DNA of 64,000 bases from JAICMB01 sp963795935 (GTDB taxonomy: Bacteria > Acidobacteriota > Terriglobia > Bryobacterales > Bryobacteraceae): positions 1-64,000 of the forward strand of contig CAWCJO010000020.1 in NCBI GenBank assembly GCA_963795935.1, written 5' to 3'. Of this stretch, positions 36,848 through 44,455 are shown one piece after another (the first letter of the stretch is position 1; each line of letters begins with the position of its first letter). Both the position numbers and the translations under genes were made by a program. The notes under the pieces were generated by a model. The model had not been told where the DNA came from. It searched no databases and saw nothing but the letters and a program-made list of their open reading frames with translations.

Positions 36848-38287
36848 ATGCAAGCCCACGGCGAAGCGCGAGACCGAACCTCAAATCCGCCCCCCGATCC
36901 GGCATTGTTCGATCCGGCGCTCTTCAACAAGGACCTGGCGCCGGTCCCGCCCGAGCGCCGCACCTGGGGCATTTACAGCTATGCCTCGCTGTGGGTCGCC
37001 ATGAGCGTATGCATACCCACTTATATGCTCGCTTCCGGTCTCATCGCGGGGGGCATGAACTGGTGGCAGGCCATCCTGACAATCCTGCTCGGCAATCTGA
37101 TCGTGCTCGTGCCGATGCTGCTCAACGCCCACGCCGGCGCGAAATACGGCATTCCCTTCCCCGTGTTCGTGCGCGCTTCCTTCGGGGTGCGCGGCGCGAA
37201 TCTGCCGGCCATTCTGCGGGCGCTGGTCGCCTGCGGATGGTTCGGAATTCAAACCTGGATCGGAGGCCAGGCGATTCACTCCTTGCTCGCCATCTTTTGG
37301 CCCGCGGGAGGCGCCGCGCCGGGCTCGGTCTGGATCTGCTTCTTCTCCTTTTGGCTCCTCAACATGATTGTCGTCTGGCGCGGCATCGAGACGATTCATT
37401 TTCTGGAAGGAATCGGCGCTCCCTTCATGCTCGCCGTCGGTTTGCTGCTCTTATGGTGGATCGCCGCGAAAGCAGGCGGCCTCGGCCCCGTGTTAAGCGC
37501 CAAGAGCAAATTCCCAAGCGGCGCCGCGTTCTTCCGCTTCTTCATCCCCTCCCTGACCGCGATGGTGGGCTTCTGGGCCACCGTGGCCCTGAACATCCCG
37601 GACTTCACGCGCTTCGCCAAAAGTCAAAAAGCGCAGGTCGTCGGACAAGCGCTCGGGCTGCCCACGGCCATGACCCTCTATGCCTTCATCGGCGTTGCGG
37701 TGACCTCCGCGTCGGTAATTCTTTTCGGCCAGCCGATCTGGGACCCCGTCGCGCTCATCGGCCGTTTCCATCAACCAGTCGTTGCATTCGTAGCCCTGAT
37801 CGCAATCGCCCTCGCGACTCTGAACACCAATCTCGCGGCCAACGTCGTTTCCCCCTCCAACGATTTCTCGAACTTGAACCCGCGCAGAATCTCGTTCCGC
37901 GCAGGCGGGATGATCACCGGCGTTGTGGGAATCCTGATGATGCCCTGGAAACTACTCAGCGACTACGGAGCATACATTTTCGGATGGTTAATAGGCTACT
38001 CCGCTCTACTCGGACCAATTGCCGGAACGATGATCGCGGACTACTTCATCGTCCGCGGACGATCCCTCGACGTCGATGACCTATATCGCCGCGGCGGCGT
38101 CTATGAATATCGCAACGGCGTCAATCCCCGCGCTCTGATCAGCCTCGCGGCCGGCATCTTCGTCGCCCTCATCGGCATCGTCGTTCCGGGATTGCGCTGG
38201 CTCTACAATTACGCCTGGTTCGTGGGCTTTGCCGTTTCCGGCGTCCTCTACATCGCTCTGATGCGAAACGCGCGCCTCGTTTCGTAA
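36848..38287 (+). CDS. NCS1 family nucleobase/hydantoin-type permease
   Basis: 479 residues with about 12 transmembrane helices and the Mhp1-type layout. AGGA at 36838-36841 precedes ATG 36848. Features: PVPPERRTWGIYSYASLWVA with the first helix, PTYMLASGLIAGGMNWWQAI, AKYGIPFPVFVRASFGVRGA, and ALVACGWFGIQTWIGGQAIH, which are the family's substrate-site segments. Further on are NIPDFTRFAKSQKAQVVGQA and NLAANVVSPSNDFSNLNP. NCS1 carriers import purines, pyrimidines, allantoin or hydantoins with sodium or protons; no catabolic enzyme for these is nearby, so the substrate cannot be fixed. Confidence 0.9.
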   Translation: MQAHGEARDRTSNPPPDPALFDPALFNKDLAPVPPERRTWGIYSYASLWVAMSVCIPTYMLASGLIAGGMNWWQAILTILLGNLIVLVPMLLNAHAGAKYGIPFPVFVRASFGVRGANLPAILRALVACGWFGIQTWIGGQAIHSLLAIFWPAGGAAPGSVWICFFSFWLLNMIVVWRGIETIHFLEGIGAPFMLAVGLLLLWWIAAKAGGLGPVLSAKSKFPSGAAFFRFFIPSLTAMVGFWATVALNIPDFTRFAKSQKAQVVGQALGLPTAMTLYAFIGVAVTSASVILFGQPIWDPVALIGRFHQPVVAFVALIAIALATLNTNLAANVVSPSNDFSNLNPRRISFRAGGMITGVVGILMMPWKLLSDYGAYIFGWLIGYSALLGPIAGTMIADYFIVRGRSLDVDDLYRRGGVYEYRNGVNPRALISLAAGIFVALIGIVVPGLRWLYNYAWFVGFAVSGVLYIALMRNARLVS

Positions 38288-38309
38288 GCCGCTCTGAACG
38301 GAGCGTAAA

Positions 38310-38368
38310 CCACTCCTTCACGGTCGTGGCTCGGAAATGCTTGCTGAGCCGCGCGCGGAAGCAAGCGG
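38310..38368. repeat. inverted pair of dispersed repeats after the NCS1 gene
   Basis: Copy 2 of the dispersed repeat lies on the minus strand at 38310-38334 (reads CCGAGCCACGACCGTGAAGG when reversed). A second, more divergent copy lies on the plus strand at 38344-38368 (CTGAGCCGCGCGCGGAAG). They form an imperfect hairpin with a nine-base loop in the convergent gap, and could act as a bidirectional terminator or REP-type element. Confidence 0.55.
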
Positions 38369-38408
38369 TTTGGCTTGCGGCGCGACCGCCGATTTCCGCA
38401 AGTTAGTA

Positions 38409-39011
38409 CTACTCCTTCAGCGGGATCTCGAAATAAAACAAATCCTTGCCGCTACCCGCCTGCTTGATCCCCGATACGATCACCGAATCTCCCGGACGAT
38501 GGTGCGCCTGGAAATAGAAGAATCCGTGCGCCGACTCGTGCGGCGGCAGCATCTGCGCGGCGAAGGCACGGGTCTCGATCTCCGGACCCGAAAGTGGATT
38601 CTTGTGCTTCTTCCTCAACTCCGGAGGCAGTGGGTTCGGCACGGAACTTGGCCGCCGCGGCCCCCCAAGCGCAAACGGAACGTCCGCCGCCGGCGTATTG
38701 TCGATCTGCTTGCCGTCGAATGCCGTGTACTCTACCTGCATGTGGTCCAAACGCAGGCTTTCGTCCGTGTCATTCTGGACGATAACGAGAATGGGAAGAA
38801 TCCCGTACTGATATGGATTCACCTTGCCGAAAGCGGTGTGCGCCAGCTCTTCGCCGTCATACGCTCTTGCCGCGATCGTCACCTTATCGTTGGTCTGTTT
38901 GGATGCGTACGACGACGCCTCCCCGGGCGAAAACCGCGCCTCCTCTTTCTTGTCCGCGATCGCCGGGGCCGCGGCGATGAGCGCCGCCGCCAACACCCCA
39001 AGAACCTTCAT
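38409..39011 (-). CDS. secreted protein of unknown function
   Basis: 200 residues, ATG at 39011. Signal peptide MKVLGVLAAALIAAAPAIAD. The mature part has Ig-like beta-strand patterns: DKVTIAARAYDGEELAHTAF, ILPILVIVQNDTDESLRLDH, VEYTAFDGKQI, then a Pro-rich loop (SSVPNPLPPELRKKHKN) and SAHGFFYFQAHHRPGDSVIV. No catalytic motif is visible, and I do not recognise the family. It is divergent from the KdtA-LpxK gene, and their 5' ends overlap or abut. Confidence 0.75.
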   Translation of the reverse strand: MKVLGVLAAALIAAAPAIADKKEEARFSPGEASSYASKQTNDKVTIAARAYDGEELAHTAFGKVNPYQYGILPILVIVQNDTDESLRLDHMQVEYTAFDGKQIDNTPAADVPFALGGPRRPSSVPNPLPPELRKKHKNPLSGPEIETRAFAAQMLPPHESAHGFFYFQAHHRPGDSVIVSGIKQAGSGKDLFYFEIPLKE

Positions 39012-41385
39012 TTACCCTCTTTATTTCCTCGCGCGGGCGCTTGCGTTCCCGCTTCTCGTATTGTATTTCCTGTACCGCGGCTATCGCGATCCCCGCTACT
39101 TCCGCAACTTCATGGAGCGCCTCGGATCGCTCCCCAACTCCTACAAGCGGACGGCCCCTGGCGCCGTTTGGTTGCACGCCGTTTCGGTCGGCGAAGCGGT
39201 CTCATGCGTTCGGCTCGTCGCGGAATTGCGCGCCGCCAACCCCGCCATTCCCATCTATGTCTCGACCGCAACCCTTACCGGCCGCGCCACCGCCGAAGAG
39301 AAGCTGAGCAACTGCGTCGATGGCATCTTTTATGCGCCCATCGATTACACCTTCGCCATTCGGCGCGTACTTCGCCGCATCCGTCCCGCCGTCGTCGTCA
39401 TTCTTGAAACCGAGATTTGGCCGAATCTCTACCGCGAAATCAAACTCGCCGGGTGCTCTCTACTGATCGTGAATGGCCGCATCTCCAACCGCGCTTTTCC
39501 TTCTTACCGGCGCTTCAAAACGTTCTTCCAACCCGCCCTTGCCTACCCCGACGCGATCTATGCCCAAAGCGAGACCGACCGCGCGCGCTACATCGCGATC
39601 GGCGCGCCCCCGGAACGCACGCAAGTCTTCGGCAACCTGAAATATGATGCCGCGCCGTCCACGTCCCAGCCGCCCCAGGTTATCTCCGATCTGATCGCCG
39701 TCGCCAATCCGCAGCCGGTCTGGATCGCCGCCAGCGTCATGCCCCCCGCCGCTTCCGCCGATGTGGACGAAACCGCCGCGGTCTTGGACGCGTTCGAGAA
39801 ACTCGCTCCCCGATATCCGCGCTCTCTGCTCATCCTCGCCCCCCGCAAGCCGGACCGTTTCGACCAAACCGCCGCAGCCCTCGCTCAGCGCGGAATTAGT
39901 TGCGCGCGCCGTTCCCAACTAACCTCAGCGGGCGCTACCGCCCTCCACCTGCCCGCGGTCTTACTGCTCGACACCATCGGCGAGCTCGCCAGTCTCTTCC
40001 CGCTCGCCGATGCTGTCTTTATGGGAGGCACGCTGGCGCGCCGCGGCGGCCACAATATCCTCGAGCCTGCCTTCGCCTCGCGCCCCATCGTCATCGGCCC
40101 CCACATGGAAAATTTCGCCGCCATCGCCGACGAGTTCCGCGCCGCCGCAGCCGTCGTCGAGATCGACTCGCCGGCGCAGCTCGCCGACGCCATCGCCGCC
40201 CTCTTCGAAGACCCTCCACGCCGCGCCGAGCTCGGCCGCCGCGCCCGCGATCTCGCCGCAAGCAAACGCGGCGTCACCGCCCGGGCCGTACGCGAAATCC
40301 TCGCGTCCCAAGACAGCGCCGTTCCTTCCTGGCGGTTGCGCGGCGTGCGCAAATCCCTCACAGGCTGGCTCTCGCTGTTGTGGCAATGGGGCGGAGCGCT
40401 CAAGAAACCCCAGCCGCGCTCCCTCGCCACGCCCGTGGTCAGCGTCGGCGGAATCTCCATGGGCGGCGTCGGCAAAACGCCCTTCGTCCTCATGCTCGCC
40501 GCGCGCCTGCGCGCCCGCGGCCTCCAACCCGCCATCCTCACGCGCGGTTACCGCCGCCGCTCGCTCGCCAAGACCATCCTCGTCGAAGCCGCCGCTTCCG
40601 CCCCCGCCGCCATGACCGGCGACGAAGCCCAGATCTTTGTCCGCTCCTCCATCTCTCACGTCGGCATCGCGGCCGACCGCTTCGCCGCCGGCCGCGCCAT
40701 CGAAGAAAAACTTCACGCCGATGTCTTCCTGCTCGACGACGGTTTCCAGCACCGCCGCCTCGCCCGCAATCTCGACATTGTCCTCATCGACGCGCTCGAT
40801 CCGTTCGCCGGAGGCGCCGTCTTCCCTCGCGGCCGCTTGCGCGAGCCCCCGCACGCCCTCTCTCGAGCGGACATCGTCGTCCTCACCCGCGCCCAGCCCG
40901 GACGCCAATATCGCGGCATCCGCGAGCGTCTGCACCAACTCAACGCCGCCGCCCCGCTATTTCTCGCCCGCGTCGAACCGAAACGCTGGATCGACGCTTT
41001 CACTGGCCAGGAAACCGCGCAACCCGCCGGCCCCGTCGGCGCCTTCTGCGGCCTCGGCAATCCTCACAGCTATTGGGAAACGCTCCGTACTCTCGGCATC
41101 GCCCCGGCATTTACCTGGGCTTTCGGCGACCACCACGTCTACAAGCCGCGCGAGTTGCGCCGCCTCGCCTCACAAGCCCGCGGCGCGGGCGCCACAGCCC
41201 TCGTCACAACTCAAAAAGACATCATGAACCTGCCCGGCGGCTTCGCCTCGTTGCTCGCCCCTGTCCCCCTATACTGGCTCGAAATCGAGACCACGGTCGA
41301 CAACGAACGCCTTCTGCTCGACGCCGTCGAACGCGCGCTGGCCGCTAAGGCGTCGCTGCGGGTTTCTTCGCCGCCGGCGTCGTAG
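38977..41385 (+). CDS. kdtA-lpxK: KdtA (WaaA) Kdo transferase fused to LpxK tetraacyldisaccharide 4'-kinase
   Basis: One frame of about 800 residues joins two lipid A/Kdo enzymes. KdtA half (~1-440): membrane anchor FLARALAFPLLVLYFLYRGY, catalytic Glu in LHAVSVGEAVSCVR, VVILETEIWPNLYREI, and the C-terminal GGTLARRGGHNILEPAFASR signature. The usual STH of KdtA is replaced by ASVMPPAAS. LpxK half (~450-790): Walker A SVGGISMGGVGKTPFVL, then VFLLDDGFQHRRLARNLDIV and VFPRGRLREPPHAL. Start is uncertain: ATG 38977 overlaps the divergent gene, and an ATT at 39010 would fit the usual KdtA N-terminus. LpxK makes lipid IVA and KdtA then adds Kdo to it, so the halves catalyse consecutive steps, but in reverse order in the chain. 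Confidence 0.87.
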   Translation: MSAAANTPRTFIYPLYFLARALAFPLLVLYFLYRGYRDPRYFRNFMERLGSLPNSYKRTAPGAVWLHAVSVGEAVSCVRLVAELRAANPAIPIYVSTATLTGRATAEEKLSNCVDGIFYAPIDYTFAIRRVLRRIRPAVVVILETEIWPNLYREIKLAGCSLLIVNGRISNRAFPSYRRFKTFFQPALAYPDAIYAQSETDRARYIAIGAPPERTQVFGNLKYDAAPSTSQPPQVISDLIAVANPQPVWIAASVMPPAASADVDETAAVLDAFEKLAPRYPRSLLILAPRKPDRFDQTAAALAQRGISCARRSQLTSAGATALHLPAVLLLDTIGELASLFPLADAVFMGGTLARRGGHNILEPAFASRPIVIGPHMENFAAIADEFRAAAAVVEIDSPAQLADAIAALFEDPPRRAELGRRARDLAASKRGVTARAVREILASQDSAVPSWRLRGVRKSLTGWLSLLWQWGGALKKPQPRSLATPVVSVGGISMGGVGKTPFVLMLAARLRARGLQPAILTRGYRRRSLAKTILVEAAASAPAAMTGDEAQIFVRSSISHVGIAADRFAAGRAIEEKLHADVFLLDDGFQHRRLARNLDIVLIDALDPFAGGAVFPRGRLREPPHALSRADIVVLTRAQPGRQYRGIRERLHQLNAAAPLFLARVEPKRWIDAFTGQETAQPAGPVGAFCGLGNPHSYWETLRTLGIAPAFTWAFGDHHVYKPRELRRLASQARGAGATALVTTQKDIMNLPGGFASLLAPVPLYWLEIETTVDNERLLLDAVERALAAKASLRVSSPPAS

Positions 41386-42244
41386 TGCGAGGCTTCGCCG
41401 GAGCGGGCGCCGGCTTCGGCGTCCAGAAATCCACGTCCTCGGCCGCGAATTCTTTCGGGACATGGCTCATGCCCGGGCCGATTTCCAGCAGCACCGTTTC
41501 GGCCGCGGCCAGCGCCTCGCTTTCCGACTTATAGAAGCCCTCGGCTCGTTCCGCTCCCAAAGCTTGCCGAATCGCGCCGGCCTGCTCGCGCGCCGCGTCC
41601 AGGTCGCCCAGCGACTTCAATGGCCGCACCAGCAGGAACGTAGCCTCCGGCGCGCCCTCCATCACTTGATACGTCGCCAGAGGCAGCGTCACGTTGGCCT
41701 GCCGGTACGCCGCCACGCCCTGTTTCGCGATCTCCGCCATGCGCGGCTCCATTCCAGGATGCACGCGCGCCACGATCATGCTGAAAAATCGCGTCTTTGG
41801 AAGTTCCTGCGCAAACTGGTCCGCCCGATAGCTCATATCGTCGCGCAGCACCGCGATCATCGTGGCCGAGCTGTCTCGCAAGTCGCCATCCATCTGGTCT
41901 AAGCCCGCGGCCTCGCGCGCCAGCGCCGCATTCTTGCGGACAAACGCGTCGGCGCTCTCGATCGACGCGTAGGAATCGTGCCCTTCGAAGAACCACACCT
42001 GCGATGGACCAGCGTACGTTCCGCACCCCAGGATTGTCGCCGGGTACTTGTATTTCGCCAACAAGCGCATGTAGGAAGCCTCCACGCCCGCGTGCGCCGC
42101 TTCCCTGCCCTGCTTGATCTGCTCGCGCACGATACGAAGGACCTTGGGCGGGCCCGCGCCCTCCTGGGCCAGACCCGGCAAAACACCGCCCAGCGCCGCG
42201 CTCGCGCACAGCGCGCCAATCCGTCTCATCCAACCCTTGCTCAC
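41345..42244 (-). CDS. secreted protein with two ABM-like/NIPSNAP-like segments, function unknown
   Basis: 299 residues, GTG start at 42244 with GGGAGGGAG upstream. Signal peptide IGALCASAALGGVLPGLAQ. Two repeated halves look like dimeric alpha-beta barrel units: VLRIVREQIKQGREAAHAGV with ASYMRLLAKYKYPATILGCG, and MIVARVHPGMEPRMAEIAKQ with LPLATYQVMEGAPEATFLLV. The C-terminal tail is low-complexity Pro/Ala/Thr/Lys. The ferredoxin-like halves resemble NIPSNAP or monooxygenase-like domains, but no active-site residue could be fixed. The end overlaps the lpxK end by 41 bases. Confidence 0.6.
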   Translation of the reverse strand: MSKGWMRRIGALCASAALGGVLPGLAQEGAGPPKVLRIVREQIKQGREAAHAGVEASYMRLLAKYKYPATILGCGTYAGPSQVWFFEGHDSYASIESADAFVRKNAALAREAAGLDQMDGDLRDSSATMIAVLRDDMSYRADQFAQELPKTRFFSMIVARVHPGMEPRMAEIAKQGVAAYRQANVTLPLATYQVMEGAPEATFLLVRPLKSLGDLDAAREQAGAIRQALGAERAEGFYKSESEALAAAETVLLEIGPGMSHVPKEFAAEDVDFWTPKPAPAPAKPRTTTPAAKKPAATP

Positions 42245-42260
42245 GATTTTGCTCCCTCCC

Positions 42261-42797
42261 TTACGAAAGCGCCGCCAGAACTTCCGCGGCCGTGGTCAAT
42301 CGCCCCCCGCCCGCCGTGAATTCCGAAAAACACGCCCGTCCCGCCGCATCCTCCAGACTGCGCGTCGCGTCCACCGCGATTTCCACCGCCTTGCCCAGCT
42401 TCAGCAGCCCCATCGCCGTGTACCGTACGCAGATCTCCGCCACCACGCCATAAACCACATATCGCTCCGCGTTCAATCGCTCCAGCAGCGGCGCCACATC
42501 GGGAGAGCCGAACACGTCTACCTGCTGCTTCGGAAACAGGATCTGCCGCGCCGCATCGTCTATCAGAGTCGCCGCCGCTTTCCGTTGCCCCAGCGTTCCC
42601 GCCACGCAATGATGTCCGTAAATTTCGAATTCCGGATCGTCTTCCGCATGCGCGCACATCGTCGATACCACCAGCGGAGCCTTGCGGTTCAACTCCGCCA
42701 CAAGCGGCAGAATCCGCTCCGCTCCGGGCACGTACAGCGCCCCCGACGGCAGCATGAAATCGTTCTGCGTATCGACATCGAAGAAAACCGTTCTCAT
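42261..42797 (-). CDS. pncA: nicotinamidase/isochorismatase-family hydrolase
   Basis: 178 residues, cytoplasmic. Isochorismatase fold with nicotinamidase features: FFDVDTQNDFMLPSGALYVP (catalytic Asp, Asp10-like), VVSTMCAHAEDDPEF (metal-site His region), FGHH-like EIYGHHCVAGT, and VYGVVAEICVRYTAMGLLKL carrying the nucleophilic Cys in the AEICV motif. It deamidates nicotinamide to nicotinate, which the upstream gene product converts to the mononucleotide. Its ATG overlaps the pncB stop as ATGA. The gene pair is an NAD salvage operon (Preiss-Handler branch). No NAD-dependent regulator site was noticed. Confidence 0.88.
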   Translation of the reverse strand: MRTVFFDVDTQNDFMLPSGALYVPGAERILPLVAELNRKAPLVVSTMCAHAEDDPEFEIYGHHCVAGTLGQRKAAATLIDDAARQILFPKQQVDVFGSPDVAPLLERLNAERYVVYGVVAEICVRYTAMGLLKLGKAVEIAVDATRSLEDAAGRACFSEFTAGGGRLTTAAEVLAALS

Positions 42798-44185
42798 GTC
42801 GACGCCTGCCTTTGAGGCTCCGGCGGCGCCAGCGCCGCGCGAACCTCCCGCGTCAATCGTTTCAAATCGCGGCTATATTCAATCCTGTATTTCTGTTCGC
42901 TTTCGAAAAGGCTGCGCGTGGCCGTCGGCAATCGCCGCATGTTTTCCGCCGCGTAGGCGCGCGACTCTCCTATTGCCGGCGGCGGCTCCACCAATCGTCC
43001 CCCCAGAATCACCGGCCTCAACAGCGCCGTCGCGTCCCCGCTATCGCAGCCGTGGCATTCCCACGAGCACGCCAGAATATCGCGGTCCCCGAACCGGAAC
43101 ACCTGCTTCGATCCCGGAATCGTGTGCTTATCTTCGCTGAACTTCGCCGTATTTCGGCCGGCCAGTTCCACCATTTTATACACCACGCCCAGATTGGGCG
43201 AATCGCCGGACGTCGCCAGATCCGTGCCCACCCCAAAGGCGTCAATCGGCGCGCCCGCCGCGCAGTACTCCAGAATCTTGTATTCGTTCAGATCGCTGGT
43301 CGCCATAATCTTTGCCTCGCCCAGACCGGCCTCGTCCAGAATCTTGCGCACCACGCGCGAAAGCTCCACGATGTTGCCGCTGTCCAGCCGCACGCCCCAC
43401 AACGGCTTTCCCAACTGGGCCGCCAACCGCGCCCCAGCGATCGTATCGTAGGTGTCGATCAGATACACGGTCCGCTCGCCGAGCATCTGCTGCAGCCGCG
43501 CATACGCCTCCCGTTCACTCGGGAACGCTTGTATCCAAGAATGCGCCGCTGTCCCGAACACCGGAATTCCGTAGCGAAATCCGCTTTCGGTATTGCTCGT
43601 TCCAATGCACCCGCCGATGTACGAAGCCCGCCCGGCGAGCACGCCCGCCTCCGGCGAATGCGCCCGTCGCGTTCCAAAATCGACCACCTCGCGCGGGCCC
43701 GCAACCTCCGCGATGCGCGCCGCCTTCGTCGCGATCAGCGATTGAAACCCGATTGTCGCCAGCAGATAGGTTTCCGGAATCTGGGCCTCTATCAGCGGCG
43801 CCCGCACCGTCAGAAAGGGCTCGCCCGCGAAAATCGGAGTCCCTTCCGGCATCGCGAACAGATCGCCGCTGAAGCGGAACGCTCGCAACGCCTCGAAGAA
43901 TCCGCGAGACACGCGCGCGAACTGCGGCAGACCCTCCAGATAGCGCACCTCCTCCTCCGTGAACCGCGCATTGAGAAGGTAATCGACAACCTGCGCCAGC
44001 CCCGCCGCAAGCACGAAATTGCGATACCGCGGCAGCTTACGGAAGAACAACTCAAACGTCGCGATTTCACCGGCCTTGCCGTTGTCGAAGTAGCCGGCCG
44101 CCATCGTGAGCTGATAAAGATCGGTGAGTAGTCCGCCCACGGTTTGAGTGTAGCGGAATACTCCCCGGCGGTACCTGAAGTTCAT
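42794..44185 (-). CDS. pncB: nicotinate phosphoribosyltransferase
   Basis: 463 residues. NAPRTase signature: GGLLTDLYQLTMAAGYFDNG, ATFELFFRKLPRYRNFVLAAG, EVVDFGTRRAHSPEAGVLAG with the substrate-binding RRAH region, GTSNTESGFRYGIPVFGTAA, HSWIQAFPSEREAYARL, RLDSGNIVELSRVVRK for the PRPP site, and IDAFGVGTDLATSGDSPNLG. It makes nicotinate mononucleotide from nicotinate and PRPP with ATP. It is translationally coupled to pncA. The N-terminus before GGLLTD is longer than needed, so an internal start is possible, although ATG 44185 is the best one visible. Confidence 0.92.
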   Translation of the reverse strand: MNFRYRRGVFRYTQTVGGLLTDLYQLTMAAGYFDNGKAGEIATFELFFRKLPRYRNFVLAAGLAQVVDYLLNARFTEEEVRYLEGLPQFARVSRGFFEALRAFRFSGDLFAMPEGTPIFAGEPFLTVRAPLIEAQIPETYLLATIGFQSLIATKAARIAEVAGPREVVDFGTRRAHSPEAGVLAGRASYIGGCIGTSNTESGFRYGIPVFGTAAHSWIQAFPSEREAYARLQQMLGERTVYLIDTYDTIAGARLAAQLGKPLWGVRLDSGNIVELSRVVRKILDEAGLGEAKIMATSDLNEYKILEYCAAGAPIDAFGVGTDLATSGDSPNLGVVYKMVELAGRNTAKFSEDKHTIPGSKQVFRFGDRDILACSWECHGCDSGDATALLRPVILGGRLVEPPPAIGESRAYAAENMRRLPTATRSLFESEQKYRIEYSRDLKRLTREVRAALAPPEPQRQAST

Positions 44186-44455
44186 CCCCGGTGGCCGGAT
44201 AATCCCGTCCCTATGCGCTCGTAACCGCTTCCACCCGCCGCGTCCACCCCACCTTATCGCAACAGCGCGATTGCAAGAGACCGCGCAACGCCCGAAAAAT
44301 CACCGGCTCGGGCTAGAGCTCCCGCGCTATCGCTCCCAATCCCGAAAATGAACAGCTGGCTGGCGCCCACGCGCTTAACTCCGCGTCTTTATCGAAAAAA
44401 ATGTGAATATCTTGGGGTTACTTATGCGTCACATAAAAAGTTTTGGGGTCTAAAC
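44186..44455. promoter_or_regulatory. divergent region with AT-rich operator-like sequence
   Basis: Between pncB and the receptor. The last 80 bases are markedly AT-rich. TTATG (44422-44426) and CATAA (44432-44436) form an inverted repeat around CGTCA, and TTGGGGT occurs on both sides (44412 and 44443). The second copy is also the nearest thing to a ribosome binding site for ATG 44456. No gene lies in this gap. Confidence 0.4.

Noticed and set aside
36700..38079. 459-residue plus frame over the NCS1 gene
   Set aside because: Arg/Pro-rich, no helices, and overlaps the permease in another frame.
38824..38976. Upstream extension of the KdtA-LpxK frame
   Set aside because: This part is antisense to the secreted unknown protein and does not look like KdtA.
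39900..41348. 482-residue plus frame inside the KdtA-LpxK gene
   Set aside because: Extremely Arg/Pro-rich, no recognised motif; shadow of the real frame.
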